A stretch of DNA of 64,000 bases from Serratia proteamaculans (GCF_008830365.1 NZ_WBKI01000001.1:186001-250000); one strand, 5' to 3'; positions 27,283-37,973 are shown, counted from the first letter of the stretch. The notes: a model not told the origin generated them from the sequence alone. Numbers and translations are program-made.

Positions 27283-27712
27283 GTTTTACTTCATCGCTAA
27301 CGCATTGCGCTGTCGACGGGCGCTAATGTAGGAGAATCTGATCCCAGCGTCAACCCTCTTGTGACATAACCATGACTGTTTAGCTAAACTTCCAGCAATT
27401 TGCTGATTTCCCGAGCGATCGGCCACCATGTCGTATGAATCGATGGGGGAGGCATGGCGTAAAATCATATAGCAGACTAATATTTGAGCGCTCCAGTATG
27501 CGTTAGCTCAATATATCAGCAATGATGATGTTAGTAGTGCTTTTATATGCATTAATACTGGATTATTAGTCATATGTGTCGCTAAATGGAAGAGTGCTGG
27601 CGCGGGGTTTTGGCAAGGATTATCACACCGCCGCGCAGGTTGCCGGGCATTGCTTCGGTGATAAAGCAGACAGGGATTGATCTATCAAATAATAATGCAG
27701 CAGAGGTTCACT
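27283..27712. other. Non-coding gap, tRNA-Ser to transporter
   Basis: About 430 bases that should hold the tRNA promoter (minus) and the transporter promoter (plus). I see no supported gene. AT-rich sequence near 27480-27580 is a plausible promoter area. Confidence 0.5.
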
Positions 27713-29194
27713 TTGACTTTATCGGATCCTACGGCAGGGCCGCAGCGGCATGCCATTCCCCCGGGGGCCGGGGCACTGTTCTTTATCCAAATCTTCGCCA
27801 CGTTGGGTTTTGCCGTGCTGTACTCCACATTGGTGCTTTACGCCACCAAGCGTCTGGGGTTCAGCGAGAGTAATGCCAATGCCATGATGGGCGTCTTCGG
27901 CGCGTTCAATTACGGTCTGCATATGTTCGGGGGGTATTTGGGAGGGCGTTTCCTCAGTAACCGCAATCTGTTCGTGTTGGGCATGGTGTTGCAGGTGATC
28001 GGCTGCGCGTTGATCGCCGTCGCGGGCGTCTGTGGGCTCTACTGGGGCCTGGCGATGTTCCTGACTGGTAGTGGACTGAATGTCACCTGCATTAATATGA
28101 TGCTTACCCAGCGCTTCAAGCCGGATGACGATCGGCGCGAGTCGGCCTTTTTGTGGAACTATGCTGGGATGAACCTGGGGTTCTTTGTCGGCTTTACCGT
28201 GGCCGGCTATTATCAACTGACCGAAAACTACCGCGCACTGTTCCTGTTCGCTACCTTGGGTAACGCGGCAGCGATCATCGTCGCCGTAAGCCGTTGGCGC
28301 ATCCTGGCCGATCTCAACACGCCGCTGCACGACGCCAACCGTTCACAATACCGCTGGCGCATGCTGGTCGGGTTGGCGGTACTGGTCGCGCTGGTGCCCA
28401 TCATCCGCGTGATGCTGACCCATGCCGAGTTCAGCGGCCACTTCGTGATTGGCCTCGGCGTGCTGATTTTTCTAATGCTGTGCGTGGTCACATTACGCCA
28501 TCATCCGCGTGACGAGCGTCGCCGGATGACCGCTTATCTGATCCTGGCGTTGGGGTCCCTGGTGTTTTGGGCGCTGTACCAGTTGGCTCCAATGGGGCTG
28601 ATGCTGTTCTCCGAGCACAATATCGATCTGAACGTTTATGGCATTCAGGTGGCACCACAGTGGATCCAGAACATCAATACGCTGGTGATCGTGGTCGGTG
28701 GACCGCTGATGGCCTGGTGGTTTAACCGCCTGCGAGCGCGCGGCTGCAAGATCGACATTCCGATGCAGTTCTCCGGTTCGCTGTTTTGCATTGGGTTAGG
28801 CATGTTGGTGTTGCCGTTGGGCATCAGCCTGGCCGGCGGTGACGGGCTGGTGGCGTTTAAATGGATTGTCATTAGTTACGTATTGCAGAGCATGGGTGAA
28901 CTGATGATTTCCCCGATCGGCTACGCGATGATTGGCAAACTGGTACCACCGCGCTATCAGGGAATCATGATGGGCTGCTGGATGATGGTCACTGGCGTCG
29001 CTTCGGTATTGGCGGGCTATGTCTCCGGTCTGATGCCGGTAAACAGCGGCAGCACCCCGGTGCTAACCAACCCCGGCTACAGCGAGGTGTTCAGTGCGCT
29101 GGGCTGGGGAGCAGCAGGCGTCGGCGTGGTGATGTTGATACTGATCCCGCTGCTGCGTCGGCTAATCCGGCACGATACGCCTGTCGCCGTCTGA
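27713..29194 (+). CDS. POT-family (proton-dependent oligopeptide) transporter, divergent
   Basis: Inner-membrane major-facilitator protein of the POT/PTR2 type, with 493 residues and about 12-14 helices. The TTG at 27713 is chosen for its AGAGG site; an ATG at 27695 adds six residues but lacks a site. The peptide-transporter motif ExxERFxYY of TM1 is not conserved here (the segment reads FIQIFATLGFAVLYS), while LYATKRLGFSESNANAMMG and FGGYLGGRFLSNRN keep the POT pattern. Di/tripeptide uptake is thus uncertain. A strong terminator follows. Confidence 0.82.
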   Translation: MTLSDPTAGPQRHAIPPGAGALFFIQIFATLGFAVLYSTLVLYATKRLGFSESNANAMMGVFGAFNYGLHMFGGYLGGRFLSNRNLFVLGMVLQVIGCALIAVAGVCGLYWGLAMFLTGSGLNVTCINMMLTQRFKPDDDRRESAFLWNYAGMNLGFFVGFTVAGYYQLTENYRALFLFATLGNAAAIIVAVSRWRILADLNTPLHDANRSQYRWRMLVGLAVLVALVPIIRVMLTHAEFSGHFVIGLGVLIFLMLCVVTLRHHPRDERRRMTAYLILALGSLVFWALYQLAPMGLMLFSEHNIDLNVYGIQVAPQWIQNINTLVIVVGGPLMAWWFNRLRARGCKIDIPMQFSGSLFCIGLGMLVLPLGISLAGGDGLVAFKWIVISYVLQSMGELMISPIGYAMIGKLVPPRYQGIMMGCWMMVTGVASVLAGYVSGLMPVNSGSTPVLTNPGYSEVFSALGWGAAGVGVVMLILIPLLRRLIRHDTPVAV

Positions 29195-29208
29195 GATCCC
29201 GCAGTATA

Positions 29209-29238
29209 AAAACAGCCCCACTGGTCGGGGCTGTTTTC
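29209..29238 (+). terminator. Terminator after the POT transporter
   Basis: AAACAGCCCC (29210-29219) and GGGGCTGTTTT (29227-29237) form a 10-bp stem with a T-rich tail. The A-rich left arm could also work on the minus strand. Confidence 0.85.
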
Positions 29239-29320
29239 ATTTTGGGCTTTAACACTTGCATCTGTCGGCGAATCGCGGAAGTCTGGATGGAAATAGATAA
29301 AAACAGACGGAGTCGCGAAG

Positions 29321-30262
29321 ATGAACATCATTTTTTACCACCCTTTCTTTAATTCCGAGGAATGGCTGGCAGGCTTGTCACAGCGCCTGCCGCAGGCGAA
29401 GGTTCGTGCCTGGCAACCGGGCGATGACCGTCCGGCGGATTATGCACTGGTGTGGCGACCGCCACACGAGATGCTGGCTAACCGCAGACAGCTAAAAGGG
29501 GTGTTTGCCCTGGGGGCCGGCGTCGACGCTATTCTCGATCAGGAGCGTCAGTACCCCGGTACCCTGCCGGCAGGTGTTCCGCTGCTGCGTCTTGAGGACA
29601 CCGGCATGGCGCAACAGATGCAGGAATATGCCTTGAGCTACGTGCTGCGCTATTTCCGTCGTTTTGACGAGTATCAACTGCTGCAACAGCAGCAGGAATG
29701 GCGGCCGCTCGATCCCCATCAGCAGGATAGTTTCACCATTGGCATCCTCGGTGCCGGGGTGTTGGGCAAAAGTGTGGCGCAGAAGCTGACGGCATTGGGT
29801 TTTAACGTACGTTGCTGGAGCCGCAGCCCGAAACAAATTGACGGCGTGCAGAGCTTTGCCGGAGACGGGCAGCGTGCCGCGTTTCTCGATGGCGTGCAAC
29901 TGCTGATCAACCTGTTGCCCAACACGCCGGAAACCGCCGGGATCCTCAATCAGGCACTGTTCGCGCATCTGGCGCCGGGCGCTTATCTGATCAATCTGGC
30001 CAGAGGCGCACACCTGGTTGAAGACGATCTACTGCAGGCGCTGGAGCAGGGGCAGCTTGCCGCCGCCACGCTGGACGTGTTCGTCACTGAACCGCTGCCG
30101 CAGGCGCATTCATTCTGGCGTCATCCGCGTGTCACCATTACCCCTCATATTGCTGCCATCACCTTGCCGGAAGCGGCGATGGATCAGATAGCGGCGAACA
30201 TTCTCGCGCTTGAAGCCGGACAAACGCCAGCCGGGGTGGTGGATGTGCAGCTCGGTTACTGA
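29321..30262 (+). CDS. ghrA: Glyoxylate/hydroxypyruvate reductase A
   Basis: NADPH-dependent reductase of glyoxylate and hydroxypyruvate. It has 313 residues (E. coli 312) of the D-2-hydroxyacid dehydrogenase family. The nucleotide-binding motif is GILGAGVLGKSV near residue 143, the substrate Arg is in LINLARGAHLVE, Glu in VTEPLPQA, and the catalytic His in ITPHIAAIT. Upstream of ycdXY in the conserved order. Confidence 0.95.
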   Translation: MNIIFYHPFFNSEEWLAGLSQRLPQAKVRAWQPGDDRPADYALVWRPPHEMLANRRQLKGVFALGAGVDAILDQERQYPGTLPAGVPLLRLEDTGMAQQMQEYALSYVLRYFRRFDEYQLLQQQQEWRPLDPHQQDSFTIGILGAGVLGKSVAQKLTALGFNVRCWSRSPKQIDGVQSFAGDGQRAAFLDGVQLLINLLPNTPETAGILNQALFAHLAPGAYLINLARGAHLVEDDLLQALEQGQLAAATLDVFVTEPLPQAHSFWRHPRVTITPHIAAITLPEAAMDQIAANILALEAGQTPAGVVDVQLGY

Positions 30263-30348
30263 TCTTCCGGTGATGCACCTGCTAAGCTAAATAAATAAGA
30301 AACCGCGCCTGCCGCCATACTTTGGCAGGCCGCCCAGAAGGAGAAGCA

Positions 30349-31086
30349 ATGTACCCCGTTGATTTACATATGCACACCGTCGCCAGCACCCACGCCTACA
30401 GCACGCTGCATGATTACATCGTTGAAGCCCGGCAAAAGGGCATCAAACTGTTCGCCATCACCGACCACGGCCCGGACATGGCTGATGCCCCGCATTATTG
30501 GCACTTTATGAACATGCATGTGTGGCCGCGTCTGGTGGACGGCGTGGGCATCCTGCGTGGCATCGAGGCCAACATCAAAAATCGGCAGGGCGATATCGAC
30601 TGCACCGGTCCGATGCTGGATAAAATCGACGTGATTATCGCCGGTTTCCACGAGCCGGTGTTTGCGCCACAGGACAAAGCCGCCAATACCGAAGCGATGA
30701 TTGCCGCAATGGCACAAGGGGATGTGCACATTATCAGCCACCCCGGTAACCCTAGATACCCGATTGATATTGCCGCGGTTGCCGCTGCAGCGGCCAGGTA
30801 TGAAGTGGCGCTGGAGTTGAACAATTCGTCGTTCACCCATTCGCGCAAGGGTAGCGAAGATAACTGCCGGGCGATTGCGGCTGCGGTGCGTGATGCCGGC
30901 GGCTGGCTGGCACTGGGCTCGGATTCACATATTGCCTTCTCACTCGGCGGCTTTGAACACTGTGAGCGCATTATTGCCGAAGTGGCATTCCCGCAGGAAC
31001 GCATCCTTAACGTTAGCCCGCGGCGCCTGCTGGACTTTCTCGAACGGCGCGGCAAGCCGGCGATTGCGGAACTGGCCGATTTGTGA
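30349..31086 (+). CDS. ycdX: PHP-domain zinc phosphatase YcdX
   Basis: Trinuclear-zinc phosphatase of the PHP superfamily, linked in E. coli to swarming motility and activated by YcdY. The ATG at 30349 follows AGAAGGAG and gives 245 residues, the E. coli length. Metal ligands are visible: [16 protein letters not shown], Glu in IEANI, His in [10 protein letters not shown] and the C-terminal [11 protein letters not shown]. It sits 43 bases before ycdY. Confidence 0.95.
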   Translation: MYPVDLHMHTVASTHAYSTLHDYIVEARQKGIKLFAITDHGPDMADAPHYWHFMNMHVWPRLVDGVGILRGIEANIKNRQGDIDCTGPMLDKIDVIIAGFHEPVFAPQDKAANTEAMIAAMAQGDVHIISHPGNPRYPIDIAAVAAAAARYEVALELNNSSFTHSRKGSEDNCRAIAAAVRDAGGWLALGSDSHIAFSLGGFEHCERIIAEVAFPQERILNVSPRRLLDFLERRGKPAIAELADL

Positions 31087-31129
31087 CATCGTCCCGGCAA
31101 ATTTTTTCCGTATTGTATAAGGCATTATC

Positions 31130-31711
31130 ATGAATGAGTTTTCCATTGTTTGCCGCGTGCTGGGTACGCTGTTTTACCGTCAGCCGCAAGATCCCTTGCT
31201 GGTGCCGTTGTTCACGCTGATCAAAGAAGGCAAGCTGCAACAACACTGGCCGCTGGAGCAGGACGAACTGTTGGTGCGGCTGCAGCAAGGTTGTGATGTC
31301 AACCAGCTGTCCAGCGATTTCAACGCGATGTTTGTCGGCAGTGAGTGCAGCGTGTCACCGTTCCGTTCTGCCTATGTTGAAGGCGCGACGGAAGCGGAAG
31401 TGCGTACTTTCCTGCAGCAGCGTGGCATGCCGCTCAGTGATGCGCCGGCCGATCACTTCGGTTCTTTGCTGTTGGCCGCCTCCTGGCTGGAAGATCAGGC
31501 GCAGGAAGACGAAGCGCAGGCGCAAATCACTCTGTTTGACGACTATCTGCTGCCCTGGTGCGGCCGTTTCCTCGGCAAAGTGGAAGCTCACGCCACCACC
31601 GGCTTTTACCGTACGTTGTCGCTGCTGGCTCGCGAGTCTATCCAGGCGATGCGTGACGAACTGGCGGAATACGAACAAGACCAACTGGGTGAAGAGGGTG
31701 AACAGCCTTAA
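31130..31711 (+). CDS. ycdY: TorD-like chaperone YcdY
   Basis: It has 193 residues (E. coli 184) of the TorD/DmsD-like all-helical chaperone family; in E. coli it stimulates YcdX by aiding zinc loading. Family features are FNAMFVGSECSVSPFRSAYVE (in parts), PADHFGSLLLAASWL and LPWCGRFLGKVEAHATTGFY. No molybdoenzyme lies nearby, consistent with service to YcdX. Confidence 0.9.
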   Translation: MNEFSIVCRVLGTLFYRQPQDPLLVPLFTLIKEGKLQQHWPLEQDELLVRLQQGCDVNQLSSDFNAMFVGSECSVSPFRSAYVEGATEAEVRTFLQQRGMPLSDAPADHFGSLLLAASWLEDQAQEDEAQAQITLFDDYLLPWCGRFLGKVEAHATTGFYRTLSLLARESIQAMRDELAEYEQDQLGEEGEQP

Positions 31712-31892
31712 TGCCCTGCTGGCCGGCTTGCGCTTTACCGCGGAGCCGGCCTATTCCTTACCGATTTCCCCGCTACACAGGTTTTCATCCCCCATACGTA
31801 AATTGACAAATAATCCCCTAATCTGACGGTTCCCCGGCGGTTTGGCTTTTAGTGTGCCTACACGCCTCGTTTCCTTAGGCAAAGGGTAAAGT

Positions 31893-32546
31893 ATGAAAAA
31901 TAACTGGATGCAGCAGATCCAATCAATGATTGGGCAAAAGGCCGGTGCAATCGGCGGGTCGGAAGGCATCGGCAAACTGCTGGCCCCGACCGCACTGGGT
32001 GGTCTGGTGGGCGTCTTGCTGGCGAATAAGTCTTCGCGCAAGCTGGTGGGCAAATTTGGCAAGAATGCGTTGATTATCGGCGGCAGCGCGGCGGTGGGTG
32101 CGGTGTTGTGGAATAAATACAAGCAACGAGTGAAAGAAACCCATCAGAATGAACCGCAGTTCGGTCTGCAAACCACGCCGGTGGATTTGCGTGCCAAACG
32201 GCTGGTGCAGGCGCTGGTGTTCGCCGCTAAGAGCGATGGCCACATTGATGCGGAAGAAAAACTCGCTATCGACCACAGCCTGGAGCAACTGCAGGTGGGA
32301 GAGGAAGCGCAAAAATGGGTACAGGAAGCCATTGAGCAGCCGCTGAACCCGGACCTGCTGGCCCAGAGCGTGAAGAATGAAGACGAAGCGCTCGAAGTTT
32401 ATTACCTGAGCTGCATGGTGATCGATGTCGATCACTTTATGGAGCGCGGCTATCTCGACGCATTGGCGCAGTCGTTGAAGATCCCGGCGGACGTTAAGCA
32501 GGGTATAGAAAACGACGTGAACGAGAAAAAACGCGAGCTGGCCTAG
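31893..32546 (+). CDS. yebE: YebE, TerB-like inner-membrane protein
   Basis: It has 217 residues (E. coli 219). The N-terminal amphipathic part is followed by a glycine-rich hydrophobic segment (LIIGGSAAVGAVLWNKYK) that likely spans the membrane, then a soluble TerB-like helical domain with FAAKSDGHIDAEEKLAI and CMVIDVDHFMERGYL. The acidic pattern may bind metal. In E. coli it belongs to envelope-stress regulons; its molecular role is unknown. Confidence 0.92.
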   Translation: MKNNWMQQIQSMIGQKAGAIGGSEGIGKLLAPTALGGLVGVLLANKSSRKLVGKFGKNALIIGGSAAVGAVLWNKYKQRVKETHQNEPQFGLQTTPVDLRAKRLVQALVFAAKSDGHIDAEEKLAIDHSLEQLQVGEEAQKWVQEAIEQPLNPDLLAQSVKNEDEALEVYYLSCMVIDVDHFMERGYLDALAQSLKIPADVKQGIENDVNEKKRELA

Positions 32547-32614
32547 CGCCGCTTGGCAAGCCGGGGGGAATCGTGTCACTCTTGCCTTAATCAAGGTAAG
32601 CGGATGATTTAGCA

Positions 32615-34648
32615 ATGATGACACCCCCTAAGGCAGAAAAACGTCCTTATCCCATCACAACCCATGGCGACACGCGTGTAGATGACTATTATTGGCTGCG
32701 CGACGACGAGCGCGCAGACCCCCAGGTGCTGGACTATCTGCAGGCGGAAAACGCCTTTACCGATGCGGCATTGAAACCGCAGCAGGTGTTACGTGAAACC
32801 CTGTACGAAGAGATGGTGGCGCGCATTCCTCAGCAGGAGCATTCGGTGCCTTATGTCCGGCACGGCTACCGCTATCAGACTCGCTTCGAACCGGGCAATG
32901 AATACGCGATTTACGTCCGTCAGCCCCAGGCCGAGAGCGAGCACTGGGATACGCTGATCGACGGCAATCAGCGTGCCGAGCAGCGTGAGTTTTATACCCT
33001 TGGCGGGTTGGAAGTCAGCCCCGATAACCAAAAGTTGGCGGTCGCGGAAGATTTCCTTTCCCGTCGTCAATACGACATTCGTTTCAAAAACCTCAGCGAC
33101 GATAGCTGGACCGACGAAGTGCTGGAAAACACCTCCGGCAGCTTTGAATGGGCTAATGATTCGGCCACCGTGTATTACGTACGCAAACACGCCAAAACGC
33201 TGTTGCCTTATCAGGTCTACCGCCACGTGGTGGGTACCGATCCACAACGCGATGAGCTGATCTACGAAGAGCAGGACGACACCTTCTACGTCGGGCTGGA
33301 AAAGACCACCTCCGATCGTTTTATTCTGATCCACCTGAGCAGCACCACTACGTCGGAAATCCTGCTGCTGGATGCCGATCGCGCCGACAGCACGCCGCAG
33401 ATGTTTGTGCCGCGCCGTAAGGATCATGAATACGGTATCGATCACTATCACCAGCATTTCTATATCCGCTCCAACAAGGACGGCAAGAATTTCGGCCTGT
33501 ATCAAAGCGAGCAGGCGGATGAAACGCAGTGGCAGACGCTGATTGCCCCGCGCATCGAAGTGATGCTGGAGGGCTTTAGCCTGTTCCGCGACTGGCTGGT
33601 GGTGGAAGAGCGCAGCGAAGGTCTGACCCAACTGCGACAGATCCATTGGCAGAGTGGCGAAGTGAAGCGCATTGCCTTCGACGATCCGACCTACACCACT
33701 TGGCTGGCGTACAATCCGGAGCCGGAAACCGAGCTGCTGCGCTATGGCTACTCATCGATGACCACGCCGACCACGCTGTATGAGCTAAATCTCGACAGCG
33801 ACGAACGCGTGATGCTCAAGCAGCAGGAAGTGAAAAGCTTCACCCCGGAAAATTACCGCAGCGAGCGGGTATGGGTGAAGGCGCGTGATGGCGTTGAGGT
33901 CCCGGTTTCGCTGGTCTACCGTCACGATAGCTTCGTGCGCGGCACTAACCCGCTGATGGTGTACGGCTACGGCTCTTACGGCAGCAGCATGGATCCAGCC
34001 TTCAGCGCCAGTCGCTTAAGCCTGTTGGATCGCGGTTTTGTGTTTGTGCTGGCACACATTCGCGGCGGCGGTGAACTGGGGCAACTGTGGTACGAAGACG
34101 GCAAACTGTTTAAAAAGCAAAATACCTTCAACGATTTCATCGACGTGACCGAAGCGTTAATCACCCAGGGTTACGGTGACGCCAAGCGGGTGTTCGCCAT
34201 GGGTGGCAGCGCCGGCGGCTTGCTGATGGGCGCGGTGATAAATCAGGCGCCTGAGTTGTTCAACGGCATTGTGGCGCAGGTGCCGTTTGTTGACGTGGTC
34301 ACTACCATGCTCGACGAGTCTATTCCGCTGACCACCGGGGAATACGACGAATGGGGCAACCCGAACCAGCAGGCCTATTACGACTACATTTTGCAATACA
34401 GCCCGTACGATCAGGTTAAGGCGCAGGATTATCCGCATATGCTGGTCACCACCGGCCTGCATGACTCCCAGGTGCAGTATTGGGAACCCGCCAAGTGGGT
34501 GGCCAAGCTACGTGAGCTGAAGACTGACGATCGTCAACTGCTGCTGTATACCGATATGGATTCCGGCCACGGCGGCAAGTCCGGGCGTTTCAAAGCCTAT
34601 GAGGACATCGCGCTGGAGTACGCCTTTATTCTGGCGCTGGCGGAGTAA
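32615..34648 (+). CDS. ptrB: Oligopeptidase B
   Basis: Cytoplasmic serine peptidase (S9A) cutting short peptides after Arg or Lys. It has 677 residues (E. coli 686). The N-terminal seven-bladed propeller includes [17 protein letters not shown] and [13 protein letters not shown]. The C-terminal alpha/beta-hydrolase has the nucleophile Ser in [12 protein letters not shown], Asp within [13 protein letters not shown], and His in [10 protein letters not shown]. Two adjacent ATGs (32615, 32618) differ by one residue. Confidence 0.96.
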   Translation: MMTPPKAEKRPYPITTHGDTRVDDYYWLRDDERADPQVLDYLQAENAFTDAALKPQQVLRETLYEEMVARIPQQEHSVPYVRHGYRYQTRFEPGNEYAIYVRQPQAESEHWDTLIDGNQRAEQREFYTLGGLEVSPDNQKLAVAEDFLSRRQYDIRFKNLSDDSWTDEVLENTSGSFEWANDSATVYYVRKHAKTLLPYQVYRHVVGTDPQRDELIYEEQDDTFYVGLEKTTSDRFILIHLSSTTTSEILLLDADRADSTPQMFVPRRKDHEYGIDHYHQHFYIRSNKDGKNFGLYQSEQADETQWQTLIAPRIEVMLEGFSLFRDWLVVEERSEGLTQLRQIHWQSGEVKRIAFDDPTYTTWLAYNPEPETELLRYGYSSMTTPTTLYELNLDSDERVMLKQQEVKSFTPENYRSERVWVKARDGVEVPVSLVYRHDSFVRGTNPLMVYGYGSYGSSMDPAFSASRLSLLDRGFVFVLAHIRGGGELGQLWYEDGKLFKKQNTFNDFIDVTEALITQGYGDAKRVFAMGGSAGGLLMGAVINQAPELFNGIVAQVPFVDVVTTMLDESIPLTTGEYDEWGNPNQQAYYDYILQYSPYDQVKAQDYPHMLVTTGLHDSQVQYWEPAKWVAKLRELKTDDRQLLLYTDMDSGHGGKSGRFKAYEDIALEYAFILALAE

Positions 34649-34654
34649 CCTTCA

Positions 34655-34683
34655 GGCGGGCGGCTGGCGCTGCCCGCTTTTTT
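34655..34683 (+). terminator. ptrB terminator
   Basis: GCGGGC (34656-34661) and GCCCGC (34672-34677) with a 10-base loop, then six T running into the exoX stop codon. It separates convergent ptrB and exoX. Confidence 0.75.
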
Positions 34684-35351
34684 CAACCGATCAGATAGTA
34701 TTTCAGCGTGTGCTTCATGTCCGGGCTGAGGTCCTCGATGGATTTCAGCATCCAGCGTAAATAGCCTGGGTCTTCCTGCGCGACGCGATCAATTTCCTGC
34801 CCACGATACTTACCGAACTTAAACTTCTTCAGCAGCACCGGCTGGTCGGTGATTTGCGCCATCTGTTCCGGCGTCCAGCCTGAATCCTTGATGATGCGTT
34901 GTAACAGCGCAGCGGTCACGTAGCAGTCATATAACGCCCGGTGCGGATACAGCGTGGTGTCCTGTGGCAGTTGCACATCGAGATTCAGCGCATAGCGCAG
35001 GTATTGGTTGCCGTATTTGATGTCCGGGTACAGGTTACGCGCCAGTTTCATGGTGCATATCCAGGCACCGCGCATTTCAGGCAGTACGCCGCGATCGAAA
35101 GCCGCATTGTGCGCAACATAATAGGGACTGCCCTGATAGCGGCCGATCGCCACCGCGATGCGCGGTTTCCCTTCAACCATCTGCTCGGTGATGTGGTGAA
35201 TGGCCATGGCCTCAATGCTAATGGGGCGGTCGGGGCTGACCAGGTCGCTCATCGGGTTGGTGATTTTTCCGTCGTTCAGATCAACAGAAGCCACTTCTAC
35301 CACGCCGCCTTCCAGTCCGCAGGTTTCAGTGTCTATTACGCGTAAATTCAT
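34683..35351 (-). CDS. exoX: Exodeoxyribonuclease X
   Basis: A 3'-5' DEDD exonuclease used in mismatch and recombination repair. The ATG at 35351 gives MNLRVIDTETCG and 222 residues (E. coli 220); the frame continues upstream without support. The DEDD residues appear in VIDTETCGLEGG, HNAAFDRGVLPE and YPHRALYDCYVT. The C-terminal extension has FKFGKYRGQEID. Convergent to ptrB. Confidence 0.94.
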   Translation of the reverse strand: MNLRVIDTETCGLEGGVVEVASVDLNDGKITNPMSDLVSPDRPISIEAMAIHHITEQMVEGKPRIAVAIGRYQGSPYYVAHNAAFDRGVLPEMRGAWICTMKLARNLYPDIKYGNQYLRYALNLDVQLPQDTTLYPHRALYDCYVTAALLQRIIKDSGWTPEQMAQITDQPVLLKKFKFGKYRGQEIDRVAQEDPGYLRWMLKSIEDLSPDMKHTLKYYLIG

Positions 35352-35439
35352 GGTTTCCTCAGAGTGGCTGCACAGGTTTAGCTTAACCGGCGGCCGTGCT
35401 CCTGCCAACCGCTGAAAGGGACCAAGGTATTGCAGGCAA

Positions 35440-35462
35440 CAAAAAACCCGCCTTGGCGGGTT
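35440..35462 (-). terminator. Terminator after the small basic protein gene
   Basis: AACCCGCCTTGGCGGGTT (35445-35462) is a perfect 8-bp stem with a 2-base loop; the A-run 35440-35446 gives a U-run on the minus strand. It ends the 36-residue gene before exoX. Confidence 0.85.
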
Positions 35463-35483
35463 TAATTACGGTTAGAAGTTCGC

Positions 35484-35594
35484 TTACTCGCCGGTCGACT
35501 GGCCTTTCTTAGCGCGTTTGCCTGCACGTTTTTCTGCAGGGGTTTTCAACGGCTTCTTCTTCGCATTTTTTTTGCTATCCATTCCCTTACTCAT
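35484..35594 (-). CDS. Small Lys-rich basic protein, 36 residues
   Basis: ATG at 35592-35594, stop at 35484-35486. The product begins MSKGMDSKKNAKKKPLK and ends KRAKKGQSTGE; about 11 Lys and 3 Arg with no hydrophobic core, so probably disordered and nucleic-acid or ribosome associated. GAGAGGCC upstream of the ATG is a good ribosome site and a strong terminator follows at 35440-35462, which argues for a real gene. I cannot assign a family or function. Confidence 0.65.
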   Translation of the reverse strand: MSKGMDSKKNAKKKPLKTPAEKRAGKRAKKGQSTGE

Positions 35595-35746
35595 GATGGC
35601 CTCTCAGTTACCTATGGTTGGGTGGGTTGCTCAGCCATTAACCCCCTTACGCCTGTCGGATGCAAGCATGAAAGCCAGAGGTTTTGTTAATCGATTGTTT
35701 ATAGACAGAATTTTGTTTTCGTATGAATGGCTGCTTAAATGGCATG

Positions 35747-35767
35747 GTATGTTATAATATAACAATT
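35747..35767. promoter_or_regulatory. Zur-like box before the DksA paralogue
   Basis: TGTTATAATATAACA (35750-35764) is a perfect 15-bp palindrome with a central A, flanked by A and AT. It matches the enterobacterial Zur operator core GTTATA-N-TATAAC. It overlaps a TATAAT -10-like hexamer and lies 25 bases before the ATG at 35789, a position where Zn-Zur would block transcription. Confidence 0.8.
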
Positions 35768-35788
35768 AAATGATAACCGGAGAGCACA

Positions 35789-36214
35789 ATGAACGTTGTG
35801 ACCTTATTAAATCAGCAGCAGCTCCTGGCCATGCCGGAGTCTGAATACATGAATCCGGCTCAGCAGGCGTTTTTCCGCCAGCGCTTGCTCGACGAGCAAC
35901 AGAAACTGTTGCAGCACATTGAGGCGCTGAAACGGGATATCGACGGCGGCGAAGTGTCCGGTGATGAAGCGGACAAAGCGGCTCGCGAAGAGGACCTGCG
36001 ATTGCTGTTCCGTCAGTTGGATCGTGAAAGCCGGTTGCTGCCGAAAATCAGCGCGGCCTTGACCCGATTATATAACGGCGAATACGGCTATTGCCGGGAA
36101 AGCGGGGAACCTATCGGCCTGGCTCGTCTGTTGCTGCGGCCGACGGCGGAGCTAAGCATTGAAGCGAAAACCGCCCAGGAAATGCGCGAACCGCATCTGC
36201 GTAAACGGGGCTAA
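35789..36214 (+). CDS. DksA-like protein lacking most zinc Cys ligands (DksA2 type)
   Basis: It has 141 residues of the TraR/DksA family, which binds the RNA polymerase secondary channel and works with ppGpp. A family N-terminus (EYMNPAQQAFFRQRLL), a coiled-coil with acidic tip (DEADKAAREEDLRLLFRQLDR) and the globular end are clear. The zinc finger is degenerate: GYCRESGEPIG keeps one Cys and LSIEAKT has none, where DksA has CxxC and CxxC. Such zinc-independent paralogues (Pseudomonas DksA2) replace DksA under zinc starvation. The Zur-like box upstream fits this role. Confidence 0.88.
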   Translation: MNVVTLLNQQQLLAMPESEYMNPAQQAFFRQRLLDEQQKLLQHIEALKRDIDGGEVSGDEADKAAREEDLRLLFRQLDRESRLLPKISAALTRLYNGEYGYCRESGEPIGLARLLLRPTAELSIEAKTAQEMREPHLRKRG

Positions 36215-36356
36215 GATCTCGGCTGGTTATGGGTAGCCAGCCGGTATTTTGCCGGCAGGTCGTATTCATTTTAAGCAAACGCACCCTAACTTGTTGGGGA
36301 GTGTAGGAGTTTTCAGGATTTACCGTTGACCAAATGGGCCGCTTCGGCTTTGATGA

Positions 36357-37340
<984 letters not shown>

Positions 37341-37346
37341 CACTGA

Positions 37347-37372
37347 GCCCGCCATGACGGCGGGCTTTTTTT
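37347..37372 (+). terminator. pip terminator
   Basis: GCCCGCC (37347-37353) and GGCGGGC (37359-37365), loop ATGAC, then seven T. It lies at the junction with convergent holE. Confidence 0.88.
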
Positions 37373-37601
37373 ATTTGGACTTCGGCTCGTACGGCAGACG
37401 TGAATACTTGTGCGATTCGGCACGGTAATGCGCCACGCGTTCGCGGAAATAATCACGCAAGTGCGCCGGTTGTTCGCGCTCAACCATTTCTGGGATCACC
37501 GGCATGTTGTAGCGTTCTTTAAACGCCACGCCGGAAGCCGCGAGATCAACGTTCACTTTGTCCATCTCTTCTTTGGAAAGCTCTGCCAGATTGTAACCCA
37601 C
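37371..37601 (-). CDS. holE: DNA polymerase III theta subunit
   Basis: Small helical subunit that stabilises the epsilon proofreader in the polymerase III core. It has 76 residues, the E. coli length, from a GTG at 37601 that follows GGAG by 6 bases; the longer open frame upstream is not supported. Identity to E. coli HolE is high: [40 protein letters not shown] and SRLPYEPK. Convergent to pip. Confidence 0.93.
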   Translation of the reverse strand: MGYNLAELSKEEMDKVNVDLAASGVAFKERYNMPVIPEMVEREQPAHLRDYFRERVAHYRAESHKYSRLPYEPKSK

Positions 37602-37973
37602 CGTATTCTCCTTTCTGTTACCGCATTGGATCAGCGCAGAAGGTAATGCACCCGGCGGCACTTGGCAAGCCTGAAGCGCAGAGGGGGCGGTGCATCAGTA
37701 ATAACTCACTGTGGGTGAGGTTATTTATTACTCCGATAGAAATGCAATTTATTTATTATTTTAAATAAGAATGATTCGCCTTTTGATTAAATATACAGAT
37801 GTAAATGGTTATCATAATAATTTAAACGAATAATTAATGTTTTTATAACTCATTGATTTCTAATTTATTTAAAATTAAATCGATAATGATGTGAATCAAG
37901 TGTATTTATTTTGTTTTCATCAAGGCATAATGCGGAAAATTAAGTTGATACCTGCAAAATAAAAGGAATAATT
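37602..37973. other. AT-rich gap before ftnA with Fur-box-like sequences
   Basis: No gene is visible in these 372 bases. From 37720 the sequence is very AT-rich. Three stretches resemble Fur half-sites: GAATGATTC near 37768, GGTTATCATAATAATTT near 37807 and CGATAATGATGTGAATC near 37881. In E. coli, ftnA is turned on by Fe-Fur displacing H-NS from such an upstream region, so the same logic is inferred. The individual sites are weak. Confidence 0.4.

Noticed and set aside
35518..35757. 79-codon plus-strand frame covering the small basic protein gene and the Zur-like box
   Set aside because: Its first half is the reverse of the Lys-rich gene, and it would place the operator inside a coding frame.
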